Shown piece after piece: positions 52,007 to 61,015 of a stretch of 64,000 nt of DNA. Position numbers and translations under genes: made by a program. The stretch is from NCBI GenBank assembly GCA_020404105.1, contig JADBWH010000063.1, forward strand, positions 1-64,000, in the 5' to 3' direction. Positions within the stretch are counted from its first letter, which is position 1, and each line of letters starts with the position of its first letter. The DNA is from Pseudanabaena sp. M53BS1SP1A06MG. Lineage in GTDB: Bacteria > Cyanobacteriota > Cyanobacteriia > Pseudanabaenales > Pseudanabaenaceae. The notes under the pieces were generated by a model. It did not search any database and was not told where the DNA came from. It saw nothing but the letters and a program-made list of their open reading frames with translations.

Positions 52007-53590
52007 CTACTCTAACGATACCGACAGCGTAACGTTAAACTGCATTTCAAATGGTTGCTTTTTATAATCGAGACTCCAAAGTTCTAAAGTACAGGGATCA
52101 TTACTTTGTTTGGGGGTAAGATGCAAAGAGCAAGTACGAGTTCGAGAATTACAAGCCACACGAATGGAAGTGATCGCACCAATTTGACGACGATCTAAAG
52201 CTGTTGCCAAACGCAAAAAGGTACTAGCTTGTCGAATAAATAACTTCAAGCGTTCACTTCCTAAACGTTGGAAATTATCATGTTTCTTCTTGGGTTCACT
52301 CTTGCGATGATAGCGAGCGAGATTAGCAATTACTTCAATTTCTGACTCGGTGTAGCCTAATAATTCGCCATTACGAATTAGATAATAGGAATGCTTATGG
52401 TGAGCGTCGTGACTGATGTGATGTCCCGAATTATGTAACATTGCCGCAGCCCAGAGCAAATGTCGCTCATTATCACTCCATTCGTGAAATACGCCTTTAG
52501 TTTGATCAAAAATGCTCAGAGCGTGATCAGCAACCTGTTTAGCGTATTTAGTATCAATTCCATACTTATCAGCAAGCTTAAAAATGCTGCGATCGCGCAC
52601 AGTACTTTGATAGCGCCAACCATCTTCGATATAGCCATGCCGAATCATCCAATCTACGACTAAACCTTCACGTAAAGCACTCTGACAAAGAGTAATTTTG
52701 GGAATTCCCATTAACCGCATAGTTTCTAGAAGAATTAGTGCACCCGCCAAGATGATTTCTGCTCTCTTTTGGCGAACCATTGCTGTACGTTCATCTAAAT
52801 TTGCTCGACGTAACCGCCAGACAATATTTTCTAAGTCTGCGAAGGGAATCTCATAACCCTGTAAAGGATTTGGAACTAGTCCTGTCTTTTCCCTAGAGTG
52901 CAAAATCGCTAGCGTTTCAACAGTTCCCGATGTACCGATCGCATTGAGTGACTTGATGTTTTTTTCCTGCAATAGTGATCGCAAGTCATCCGTAGGACGC
53001 TCAATCGAGCCGAGAATATATCCTAATAGGCGATCATATTCCGTTTGAGAAATTGGATCAGTACTAACGAATAAATCTGTTAGCCTTACTGCCCCTATCT
53101 TGGTACTACTCAGATATTTAGGATCTCTGCCATCCCCCAAAATTATTTCTGTAGAACCACCACCAATATCAATCAATAGATGCGGCTCATCCTTGAGTTC
53201 CATTGCCGAAATCACCCCCAAATAAATGCGACGGGCTTCCTCTTGTCCAGAAATTACTTCAATATACAGTCCAAGTTCTTCATTGATACGACGAATAAAC
53301 TCTGCCCCATTGGGAGCCTCACGGGTGGCACTGGTTGCTACCGCCACAATTTCTTCTACTTTTTGAGTACGACAGATCTCTTTACATCGTCTTAAGGCTT
53401 CTAGCGATCTCTGCATCGCATCTTCAGTCAAATTTCCTGTTTGAGCGCAACGTTCTCCAAGTCTGACAGTTGCTTTTTCCGACTCAATAACAGTGAAACT
53501 AGGAATCGAGGTCTTAATTTGTACAATTACCATATGGATGGAATTTGTACCCACATCGATTGCTGCTAGAGTTTTGACATCTGAGGTCAT
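52007..53590 (-). CDS. ppx: Ppx/GppA exopolyphosphatase with HD-like C-terminal domain
   Basis: A 527-residue protein of the actin-like ASKHA fold. It has LAAIDVGTNSIHMVIVQI at the start, SGQEEARRIYLGV, and LLIDIGGGSTEIILGD. These are the phosphate and acidic catalytic motifs. The C-terminal part (HLLWAAAMLHNSGHHISHDA, NLARYHRKSEPKK) is HD-like, as in long exopolyphosphatases. It degrades polyphosphate or pppGpp. It is the first gene of an operon with the antiporter. Confidence 0.93.
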   Translation of the reverse strand: MTSDVKTLAAIDVGTNSIHMVIVQIKTSIPSFTVIESEKATVRLGERCAQTGNLTEDAMQRSLEALRRCKEICRTQKVEEIVAVATSATREAPNGAEFIRRINEELGLYIEVISGQEEARRIYLGVISAMELKDEPHLLIDIGGGSTEIILGDGRDPKYLSSTKIGAVRLTDLFVSTDPISQTEYDRLLGYILGSIERPTDDLRSLLQEKNIKSLNAIGTSGTVETLAILHSREKTGLVPNPLQGYEIPFADLENIVWRLRRANLDERTAMVRQKRAEIILAGALILLETMRLMGIPKITLCQSALREGLVVDWMIRHGYIEDGWRYQSTVRDRSIFKLADKYGIDTKYAKQVADHALSIFDQTKGVFHEWSDNERHLLWAAAMLHNSGHHISHDAHHKHSYYLIRNGELLGYTESEIEVIANLARYHRKSEPKKKHDNFQRLGSERLKLFIRQASTFLRLATALDRRQIGAITSIRVACNSRTRTCSLHLTPKQSNDPCTLELWSLDYKKQPFEMQFNVTLSVSLE

Positions 53591-53936
53591 GATCTGTTTC
53601 CGCGAAATATCTCAAGTCATGGTAAATGAAAATCTGTCAGAATAAAAGCAGCCAGTTAACTTCTAAGATTGGAGAAAGCTAATTTTTGTATAGATTTTTG
53701 CGCTAATCATAAAAATTTAGCTAAATTTTTGTAACTAATGCTTTGCCACACTTTTAAAAATTTTACTAAGTGAATTTACTAAGTTAGTTAGTCACATTCT
53801 AATATCTTTATCCCTAGAGTTGGGTACAATCTCTCTAGCTTTAACTTTATTGCAGTTTCTAAATGAGTACTCACTCATTTATGAACAGAAAAATAATTCT
53901 AGGTTTTTATGTTTATTTTGCCTAGGGCAAAATAAA

Positions 53937-54086
53937 TAGGACTTACGCAACAGCCCTGTGATAAATTACGGGCTAAAAGCTTAAACCCGTTGAAACGGGT
54001 TGATCATAGAAGCGTTTTAGTCAGCTTTAGCTGACTTTAGCTTTCAGCCAAGAACTTTAGTTCTTGGTTGGTTTGCGTAAGTCCTA
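53937..54086. repeat. ME-C-ended element, long variant (150 bp)
   Basis: Ends TAGGACTTACGC and GCGTAAGTCCTA. The inside differs from the 93-bp copies: AAACCCGTTGAAACGGGTT, AGTCAGCTTTAGCTGACT and CCAAGAACTTTAGTTCTTGG hairpins, a pattern typical of cyanobacterial dispersed repeats. ATAAA flanks it on the left and again at 54189-54193, beyond ME-A. Confidence 0.85.
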
Positions 54087-54186
54087 AGTAGCTAGACATA
54101 AGTAAAATAAAAACCGAGAAGTTTGTTCCGCCCGCGTAGCGGGCGGAACAAACTCTGGTTTTAGGTTTTAATTAAGTTGAGCTACT
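54087..54186. repeat. ME-A mini-element, copy 4 (100 bp, TA-flanked)
   Basis: Inserted at the TA that ends ME-C. Within its stem a T-A pair of copies 1-2 is a G-C pair here, on both arms. Confidence 0.88.
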
Positions 54187-54273
54187 TAATAAACATAAAA
54201 ACAAGTCAATTAATTCAGCCTCTAGTGGAAGTTAGACGATATTTCGTGCATCCTAACTTTGAGTACAAGCAAC

Positions 54274-55377
54274 ATGGGTAATCAACCAGTAGTTTTAGTT
54301 ATAGATGATGAACCAGCAAATTTTGATGTAATCGAAATTTTGCTGTTTAAAGAAGGATATGAGCTTTACTATAAAGACAACGGTGCAGAAGCTCTCGATA
54401 GTATCCTAGAAATCAAACCTGATATTATTTTGCTAGATGTCATGATGCCAGATATGGATGGTATTGAAGTATGTCAGCATCTAAAAAAAAATCCATTATT
54501 TCATCATATTTCGATCATTATCGTCACAGCTCTATCAGATAAAGAAGACCTTGCCCGTTGTCTCGATGCTGGAGCCGATGATTTTATCAGCAAACCCATT
54601 AATAGTATCGAGTTACGTGCCCGTATGCGATCAATGCTACGGATTAAAAGGCAATATGATCGTATTCAAGACACCATGCAGTTACGCGCAGAAATGATGC
54701 AAACCATCGTGCATGATCTTCGTAATCCCCTAATTGGCATCATGCTGGGCTGTGATTCCCTCAAATCTCTAGGTTTGCCTGATCGCGCCCAAAAAAGACT
54801 CGATCAAATTAGCCAAACCATTGAGCAAATGCGTCTCCTCATTGATGATATTTTGACGATTGGACGGATTGAAGCGAAGAAACTATTTCTCGATCTCAGC
54901 AATATTGATATTGTTGACATGGCAAAATCTGTAATTGATGATTTTGAACCATTGACATCAAGTAAGCAAATCACCGTTTTAGGTAAGTTCCCTCAGGAAA
55001 CAGCCTATATTTCCGCCGATAAGAATTTAATTCGCCGAGTATTAGACAATCTGATGGATAATGCGATCAAATTTTCTCCTCAGCAAAGTTTTATTATTCT
55101 GCAAATCGAATGCTTACCTAGAAATCCCGATCGACCAGATCTAGTTAAAATCCAAGTAATTGATAGTGGCATTGGCATTAGCCCAGAACAAAAACAAGTT
55201 ATTTTTGAAAAGTATGAGGTGGGTAATATTGTGACAGGGGTTGCTCAAATTGGTTTAGGACTTTCTTTTTGCAAAATGACTGTAGAAGCTCATCATGGAG
55301 AGATTTCGGCAACTAACAACCAATCCCAAGGCGCAACATTTACAATTTTACTTAGGCGAGTAGTACCTGACGAATAG
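54274..55377 (+). CDS. Response regulator-histidine kinase fusion (REC-HisKA-HATPase)
   Basis: About 367 residues. A receiver comes first (VVLVIDDEPANFDVIEILLF, phosphorylated Asp in IILLDVMMPDMDG). Then come a dimerisation helix with His (MQTIVHDLRNPLIGIMLG) and the ATP-binding domain (DNLMDNAIKFSPQ, DSGIGISPEQKQ, IGLGLSFCKM). There is no membrane span, so it is cytoplasmic. A receiver leading a kinase is a common relay design in cyanobacteria. A TTG at 54259 could also start translation. A protein of the same design follows 280 bases later. Confidence 0.92.
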   Translation: MGNQPVVLVIDDEPANFDVIEILLFKEGYELYYKDNGAEALDSILEIKPDIILLDVMMPDMDGIEVCQHLKKNPLFHHISIIIVTALSDKEDLARCLDAGADDFISKPINSIELRARMRSMLRIKRQYDRIQDTMQLRAEMMQTIVHDLRNPLIGIMLGCDSLKSLGLPDRAQKRLDQISQTIEQMRLLIDDILTIGRIEAKKLFLDLSNIDIVDMAKSVIDDFEPLTSSKQITVLGKFPQETAYISADKNLIRRVLDNLMDNAIKFSPQQSFIILQIECLPRNPDRPDLVKIQVIDSGIGISPEQKQVIFEKYEVGNIVTGVAQIGLGLSFCKMTVEAHHGEISATNNQSQGATFTILLRRVVPDE

Positions 55378-55657
55378 GTTAATAGTAATTAGTGAATAAT
55401 TTGATTAAGTGTCGATTTCTGGGTTCTTAACTGCCTTAAATTATTTAGTATCATAATAATAGTTTAGTACCATAATAATAGTACTTTGTGATGCTATGTA
55501 TCTCGGCATAATCATAACCCAAAACCAAGGCGTGTGTCGCCTGCTTAGCGGACTTCTAGGGTTTAAAGTTATTGATGCATGGTGCTTAATTAAGCACTAC
55601 CCGTGGATAGATTAAGTATTAATAACATAAAAAACATAAAAATAATTGGAAGAAGTT

Positions 55658-56740
55658 ATGGTACGAATACTAGTCATCGAAGATGAAGACTTAATTCGAG
55701 ATTCCCTTGAGGATCTACTTTTAGTTGAAGGTTTTGAAGTAATTACTGCCGAGAATGGGGAAAAGGGCGTATATTTAGCAAGTCAAAGACAACCTGACTT
55801 GATTTTGTGTGATGTTATGATGCCAATACTCAATGGCTATGAAGTTCTCGAACAGGTGCGTCAAGATAAGGATCTCAGTACAGTTCCCTTTTTGTTTTTG
55901 ACATCAATGGTTGATCGCTATAGTAATCGTAAGGGGATGTCATTGGGAGCTGATGATTATCTGGAAAAGCCTTGTACAAAAGATGAATTACTAGCGGCGA
56001 TCACTGTGCGTTTGGAGAAGCAAAAATTGATCGAGGAACGCATTGAGGAAAAGATGAATGCCTTGCGTAGAAGCATTACGTTATCTTTGCCCCATGAGCT
56101 ACAGACCCCACTTTCAGGAATTATGGGACTATCCGAACTCCTGATGATGCAAAGTGAACAAGTAACTCCTTTGGATGTTTATGACTACGCTTATGGTATT
56201 AATCGGTCTGCAGATCGTCTCTATCGCCTGATCCAAAACTATTTGCTCTACAGCAAGTTATTAGTATTGAGATCCCAAGGTCAGCCCAGATTCACTTCGC
56301 AGCATCCTTGTAACAGTTTTGTCGTCTTCAGCAATATCAGTCAACGTAAAGCAAGAGAATATGAGCGCCCAGATGACTTGCAGATAGATATTACTGAAGT
56401 CGATTTAAGAATGGCATCCGAGGATCTAATCAAAATTGCTGATGAATTAATTGACAACGCGTTTAAATATTCCTCCCAAGGAACAAAGGTTTGCTTGAGC
56501 AGTTATGCCACTGATGCACATTGGGTATTGACAATCAAAGATCACGGAAGGGGGATGACCAAAGCGCAAATTGCGAATATTGGTGCTTATATTCAGTTTG
56601 AACGCCAATTTTACGAGCAACAGGGGATGGGATTAGGTTTGTTTTTAGCGAAGACTTTAGTAGAGTTTTATGGCGGAAATCTCAATATTCACAGCGAAGA
56701 AACTTTAGGAACCAGTATTCGTATTACCATACCTCTTTAA
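55658..56740 (+). CDS. Response regulator-histidine kinase fusion (REC-HisKA-HATPase)
   Basis: About 360 residues with an N-terminal receiver (RILVIEDEDLIRDSLEDLLL, Asp in LILCDVMMPILNG). A coiled coil and HisKA-like helix follow, with His in LSLPHELQTPLSGIMGLSEL, then the ATPase (DELIDNAFKYSSQG, KDHGRGMTKAQI, QGMGLGLFLAKTL). It is soluble. The ATG at 55658 follows GGAAGAAG. The kinase has the same order as its upstream neighbour. The spacer between them holds two short direct repeats (CCATAATAATAGT) and a GTGCTTAATTAAGCAC palindrome. Confidence 0.92.
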   Translation: MVRILVIEDEDLIRDSLEDLLLVEGFEVITAENGEKGVYLASQRQPDLILCDVMMPILNGYEVLEQVRQDKDLSTVPFLFLTSMVDRYSNRKGMSLGADDYLEKPCTKDELLAAITVRLEKQKLIEERIEEKMNALRRSITLSLPHELQTPLSGIMGLSELLMMQSEQVTPLDVYDYAYGINRSADRLYRLIQNYLLYSKLLVLRSQGQPRFTSQHPCNSFVVFSNISQRKAREYERPDDLQIDITEVDLRMASEDLIKIADELIDNAFKYSSQGTKVCLSSYATDAHWVLTIKDHGRGMTKAQIANIGAYIQFERQFYEQQGMGLGLFLAKTLVEFYGGNLNIHSEETLGTSIRITIPL

Positions 56741-56884
56741 AAAATTTCGTCATTTGGCGTGGACTTTGACTGCACTACATATACTTAATACTTAGTAAAC
56801 TCGTTAGTATTGCTGGTAGTGCTAAATAGGTAAGGATGTCACCTTTACCATAATATTGCGTGAGTCTTAAGTAAGTTTAAAAGC

Positions 56885-56920
56885 AAGAGATTGGGGGGTG
56901 CGTCATGACTCCAATCTCTT
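56885..56920. terminator. Hairpin between the kinase and bciB
   Basis: AAGAGATTGG and CCAATCTCTT arms with a GC-rich loop region; a T-rich run is weak. It probably ends the preceding transcript. Confidence 0.5.
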
Positions 56921-56965
56921 GACTGATATGATCTACGTTAAATCTATATAGTCAGAAATAGCAAA

Positions 56966-58162
56966 ATGTCGGTTGTCCCATCCCATCGCAAGGCAAAGGG
57001 TCTCGCAGATGTCCAGCGTCGCCCTGCCAAAGAGTTGTGCAGTGAATGTGGTCTTTGTGATACCTATTACATACATTACGTCAAAGAGGCTTGCGCGTTT
57101 ATAACTCAGCATATTGATGATCTAGAGATGCAATCCCACGGGCGATCGCGTGATCTCGATAATGAAAAAGAACTTTATTTCGGTGTGCATCAAGAAATGA
57201 TCGCCGCCCGCAAAACTGAACCGATCGCAGGGGCGCAATGGACAGGCATTGTCTCTACTTTGGCGATCGAGATGCTCGAAAAAGGTCTGGTCGAAGGTGT
57301 AGTCTGTGTGCAGTCAAGTGCTAGTGATCGCTTTAAGCCTCAGCCTATAATTGCCCGTACCCGTGAGGAAATTTTGGCGGCACGCGTCAATAAACCGACG
57401 CTTTCGCCCAATCTTTCGGTGTTAGAGCAGATCGAAAAGTCAGGTATCAAGAGGCTTTTAGCGATCGGTGTGGGCTGCCAAATCCAAGCGCTACGCACGG
57501 TCGAGAAGGAATTAGGCTTAGAAAAGCTCTATGTCTTAGGGACACCCTGCACGGATAATGTCACGAGAGAAGGGTTACAGAAATTTCTGGATACCACCAG
57601 TCGATCGCCTGAAACTGTAGTGCATTATGAATTCATGCAGGACTTTAATGTGCATTTCAAGCATTCCGACGGTTCGACAGAGTTAGTGCCATTTTTTGGA
57701 TTAAATACTAGGGAACTCAAGGATGTGTTTGCTTCATCCTGCATGACCTGCTTTGACTACACCAATGCCCTAGCTGATATCGTCGTGGGCTATATGGGCG
57801 CAACCTTTGGCTGGCAATGGATCGTAGTGCGAAACGAGACGGGTCAAGAGATGCTGGAGTTAATCAAGGATCAATTGCAAATTCAGCCTGTCATCTCTAG
57901 TGGCGATCGACGCGCCGCCGTACAACAAGGAATCTCGGCGTATGATCAAGCGGTCACTTTGCCAATTTGGTTAGCTTGGCTCATTAGCTTTGTGGTGAAT
58001 AAGATTGGTCCCAAAGGTTTGGAATATGGGCGTTTTTCCATCGATTCCCACTTTGTCCGCAATTATCTCTACGTGCGTCGCAACTACCCCAAAAAGCTAG
58101 AAGTCCATGTCCCCGAATTTGCTAAGCGAATTATCTCTCAGTACCAGTTACCAAAAGTATAG
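56966..58162 (+). CDS. bciB: Ferredoxin-dependent 8-vinyl reductase BciB (F420 hydrogenase beta-subunit family)
   Basis: A 398-residue iron-sulfur flavoprotein that reduces the 8-vinyl group of divinyl (proto)chlorophyllide in chlorophyll synthesis. Cluster Cys residues are in LCSECGLCDTYYIHYVKEAC, with others in GVGCQIQAL, GTPCTDN and SSCMTCFDYTNALADIVVGY. Its length and N-terminus fit the cyanobacterial Slr1923-like enzyme; the related 7-hydroxymethyl chlorophyll reductase is an alternative. The stop codon TAG is completed by the ends of an inserted ME-C element; before insertion the stop was TAA or similar at the same codon. Confidence 0.9.
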   Translation: MSVVPSHRKAKGLADVQRRPAKELCSECGLCDTYYIHYVKEACAFITQHIDDLEMQSHGRSRDLDNEKELYFGVHQEMIAARKTEPIAGAQWTGIVSTLAIEMLEKGLVEGVVCVQSSASDRFKPQPIIARTREEILAARVNKPTLSPNLSVLEQIEKSGIKRLLAIGVGCQIQALRTVEKELGLEKLYVLGTPCTDNVTREGLQKFLDTTSRSPETVVHYEFMQDFNVHFKHSDGSTELVPFFGLNTRELKDVFASSCMTCFDYTNALADIVVGYMGATFGWQWIVVRNETGQEMLELIKDQLQIQPVISSGDRRAAVQQGISAYDQAVTLPIWLAWLISFVVNKIGPKGLEYGRFSIDSHFVRNYLYVRRNYPKKLEVHVPEFAKRIISQYQLPKV

Positions 58163-58252
58163 GACTTACGCAAACCGAACGAATTTCTTAGGATTGAGGT
58201 AGATGTGGTGCGGGCTTCGCCCGCACCACATCTACCCAATGCGTAAGTCCTA
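58160..58252. repeat. ME-C mini-element at the bciB stop codon (93 bp)
   Basis: Ends TAGGACTTACGC and GCGTAAGTCCTA with AAGTA before (58155-58159) and after (58253-58257). Same length as the 32194 copy; its loop differs (CTTCG against CGAAG). Confidence 0.88.
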
Positions 58253-58258
58253 AAGTAT

Positions 58259-58288
58259 AAAAAAGCGGCGCTTTGCGCTGCTTTTTTA
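58259..58288. terminator. Terminator after bciB
   Basis: AAAAAGCGGCGC and GCGCTGCTTTTTT arms with T tract. It is now 97 bases from the stop because of the ME-C insertion. Confidence 0.75.
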
Positions 58289-58450
58289 TAACACCTAACA
58301 ATCTGTTAGGTGTTAGGTATTGTGAAAATTTAAAAATCCCTAACAGCCTGCAAGGTGACGATCGCCCTTTAAGCACCTAATCTAAGTACATCGAAACAAA
58401 CAAGTTATTCATGACTTAATTCAAAAGCTTGATTAGTTCAGGGCAAAACT

Positions 58451-59287
58451 ATGACTACCGCAGCACTCACCATCGAATCCGACATTCCTACTCAATTGAG
58501 CATCACCACTCATAGGGTACGTGAGTTTTCGGCGGCAGACAAAAACACAACCCTCGAATTACTTAAGCAATATCGCAAAGCACCATCTGCATACCTACGC
58601 GATCGCATCGTGCGCTTAAATATCGGCTTAATTAAAAAAGAAGTACATTTTTGGGCAGATCGTCACTCAGAAATATACGACGATTTATTACAAGTAGGAG
58701 CATTAGGTCTCATTGGCGCAGTTGATCGCTTTGAACTAAATCGCGGTTATGCCTTTAGTTCCTTTGCCGTACGCTATATTCGCGGCGAAATTCAACATTA
58801 TTTACGCGACAAAAGCTCCTCAGTCCGCATACCTCGGCGTTGTCTAGACTTGCAACAACAATCAGTACGTGTAATGCAGAAGTTACGCAATACCTTACAA
58901 AGGGAGCCTTCCACGCAGGAAGTTGCTACTGCTCTAGGAATCAAATTGAGTGAATGGCAAGAAGCTAAACTCGCTTTTCAAAATCGTGTTCCTTTAAGTC
59001 TTGATGCTCCAATTCGTTCTGAAGAAGAAGATGCAGCTTCCATTGGTGATCTTGTCGCTGATCCTAAGAGCAATATGCAATCACAACAGGATGAGAAGTT
59101 CCGTTTACATCAAGCTCTATCAGTTTTAGAGCAACGCACCAGAGAGATTGTTGAGTTTGTATTTATCGAAGATATGCCTCAAAGGGATGTTGCGAAGTTG
59201 TTGGGAGTAAGTGCCGTGACAATTTCACGTCAACTCAAAAAAGGTTTATCAACTTTACGCTGTGTACTAGAAACTGAAGCTTGCTAA
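58451..59287 (+). CDS. sigF: RNA polymerase group 3 sigma factor SigF
   Basis: A 278-residue sigma factor of the SigB/F/G type. Region 2 reads YDDLLQVGALGLIGAVDRFE with GYAFSSFAVRYIRGEIQHYL; region 3 LQREPSTQEVATALGI; region 4 RDVAKLLGVSAVTISRQL. In cyanobacteria SigF controls motility, pilus and stress genes. No anti-sigma gene is adjacent. A symmetric terminator separates it from the converging gene. Confidence 0.92.
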   Translation: MTTAALTIESDIPTQLSITTHRVREFSAADKNTTLELLKQYRKAPSAYLRDRIVRLNIGLIKKEVHFWADRHSEIYDDLLQVGALGLIGAVDRFELNRGYAFSSFAVRYIRGEIQHYLRDKSSSVRIPRRCLDLQQQSVRVMQKLRNTLQREPSTQEVATALGIKLSEWQEAKLAFQNRVPLSLDAPIRSEEEDAASIGDLVADPKSNMQSQQDEKFRLHQALSVLEQRTREIVEFVFIEDMPQRDVAKLLGVSAVTISRQLKKGLSTLRCVLETEAC

Positions 59288-59320
59288 AATAGAAGAGGCG
59301 CAAAGCGCCTCTTCTATTTT
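59287..59320. terminator. Bidirectional terminator after sigF
   Basis: AAAATAGAAGAGGCGC and GCGCCTCTTCTATTTT form a long perfect stem between converging genes. Confidence 0.88.
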
Positions 59321-60794
59321 AGTTGAATTGTTCTGCCCAATCGGAAATCCAATTGAGAGTCTTCTGCACGAGTTCAGAAGTTTCTGCTTCGCAATAGAGT
59401 CGTAGCAAAGGCTCAGTACCACTAAAGCGCACTAATAGCCAACTGCCATCTTCTAAACGGAACTTAAAGCCATCGGGTGCTTGAGCGTCAATTACTTTAC
59501 GTCCTGCAATTTCTGTAAGAGAGAACTGCTGAAGGGTCGCCACTAACCTCTCACGCGCCGCCATGCCTGAAAGCTTTTTATCAATGCGATCATAGTGAGA
59601 GAAGAAATTAGTTTGCTTTTGCAAATCACTATAGAGAACACTTAAATCCTTGTTGGATGTAGCGATCGCTTCCAACACATACAAAGCTGAAAGCAAGGCA
59701 TCACGCTCTGGAATGTGGTTGCCATAGCCAACGCCACCAGATTCTTCACCACCTAATAGACAGGGGACTCCCGAAAGCATTCGCTCGGCAATGTATTTGT
59801 AACCAACAGGAGTTTCATAAACTGGTAAATCAAAGAGTTCTGCAACCTTAGGCATCAAGTCGGAACCACTAATGGTTTTAATCAATTCGCCTTTGAAACC
59901 ACGATTTTTAGCGAGATGTTCTAAGAGAATCGGAATCAGAATTTGCGAACTTAAGAAATTGCCTTTACTATCAGTTGCGGCAATCCGATCTGCATCACCA
60001 TCAAAAATAAAACCCACCAAAGTTTTATCGGGATAATCGTGGTGATGGGTTTTGACTCGACGGAAGAGTTCGGCGATATATCTTGGTAACGGCTCGGGCG
60101 CACCACCACCGAAGAGGGGATCACTATCACTGTTGATCTCAATTAAATTAGATTGGGCGGCTGGCAATTCTAAAATTTTTGCTAAACCACCTGCGGCAGC
60201 TCCATGCATTACGTCCGCAAATACGGTCAACTTTCCCATCGCGATCGCCTCTTTGATCGCCTCAACATTGACCTTTTCCCGCAAAGCTTGACAGTAACTT
60301 GCCCATGCATCAAAAGTCTCAATTTTGCCATTTTGAGAAGTTTCATAGACAAAATCACCACGTTCCAAAATTTCCTCAACCTTGGTTGTGAGATCTGGTG
60401 AAACTGACCCACCAAATGCACCTTTGATTTTTAATCCTGAATAATTTGCTGGATTATGACTGGCGGTAATTACCAAAGCTCCCAGAGCCTTGCGGTCATA
60501 AGCTGCCCAACTAAAAGCGGGGGTAGGTGCAAAATCAGAGGCAAGTAACACATCAAATCCGATCGCGGCTACTACTTCAGCAGTGTGTTTAGCAAAAGCA
60601 TCAGACATAAATCGGCGATCATATCCAACAATGATCATATTGCTGCCTGATTTACCAAAGGTTTCCTGTAAAATATGGGCGGCGATTGGGGCAACTGCTG
60701 CTAAGCGATCAAAGGTAAAATCGTCTGCAATGATACCTCGCCAACCGTCAGTGCCAAAGTGTACAGGGGGATACAATGGGAACTTGCCTTGCAT
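59319..60794 (-). CDS. Phosphoglucomutase/phosphomannomutase family protein
   Basis: A 491-residue alpha-D-phosphohexomutase. It shows HFGTDGWRGIIADDFTFDRL, the phosphoserine loop LVITASHNPANYSGLKIKG, the metal loop IFDGDADRIAATD, the sugar-binding GGEESGGVGYG and the phosphate loop VRFSGTEPLLR. These five motifs are complete. It interconverts hexose 1- and 6-phosphates; glucose versus mannose preference cannot be told. It is transcribed towards sigF. Confidence 0.93.
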   Translation of the reverse strand: MQGKFPLYPPVHFGTDGWRGIIADDFTFDRLAAVAPIAAHILQETFGKSGSNMIIVGYDRRFMSDAFAKHTAEVVAAIGFDVLLASDFAPTPAFSWAAYDRKALGALVITASHNPANYSGLKIKGAFGGSVSPDLTTKVEEILERGDFVYETSQNGKIETFDAWASYCQALREKVNVEAIKEAIAMGKLTVFADVMHGAAAGGLAKILELPAAQSNLIEINSDSDPLFGGGAPEPLPRYIAELFRRVKTHHHDYPDKTLVGFIFDGDADRIAATDSKGNFLSSQILIPILLEHLAKNRGFKGELIKTISGSDLMPKVAELFDLPVYETPVGYKYIAERMLSGVPCLLGGEESGGVGYGNHIPERDALLSALYVLEAIATSNKDLSVLYSDLQKQTNFFSHYDRIDKKLSGMAARERLVATLQQFSLTEIAGRKVIDAQAPDGFKFRLEDGSWLLVRFSGTEPLLRLYCEAETSELVQKTLNWISDWAEQFN

Positions 60795-60856
60795 AAGCCT
60801 TTTAAAATTTCTTCTAGCTAAAGTTTATCGTGAATTCCCATTAAGAACCCAGAATT

Positions 60857-60948
60857 TATGGCAATCCTAAATGTTTTGTAGAGTCGCATCACGAAATGGT
60901 GCAATTCTACAAAAAACAAAAATCTACAAATGATTTAGGACTGCTATA
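60857..60948. repeat. ME-B mini-element, copy 3
   Basis: Ends GGCAATCCTAAATG and AATGATTTAGGACTGCTATA, hairpin TTTTGTAGAGTCGCA against TGGTGCAATTCTACAAAA. It shares the AAAAATCTACAAATGATTT tract with the other ME-B copies. Confidence 0.75.
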
Positions 60949-61015
60949 AGAAAAAAGAGAGTAAAATTGTAGCTTGCCAAATTGATGAACAAGATGATGG
61001 CGCTGTGCGATCTGT

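Larger units (their letters stand above)
53859..54202. repeat. ME-E-like relic holding nested ME-C and ME-A
   Basis: An ME-E-like left part (AAATGAGTACTCACTCATTT, then the arm at 53903-53922 GTTTTTATGTTTATTTTGCC) is cut by ME-C and ME-A. Its other arm is split, 53926-53936 and 54194-54202; joined it is the exact complement of the first arm. The remaining spacer 53591-53858 shows no feature. Confidence 0.8.
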
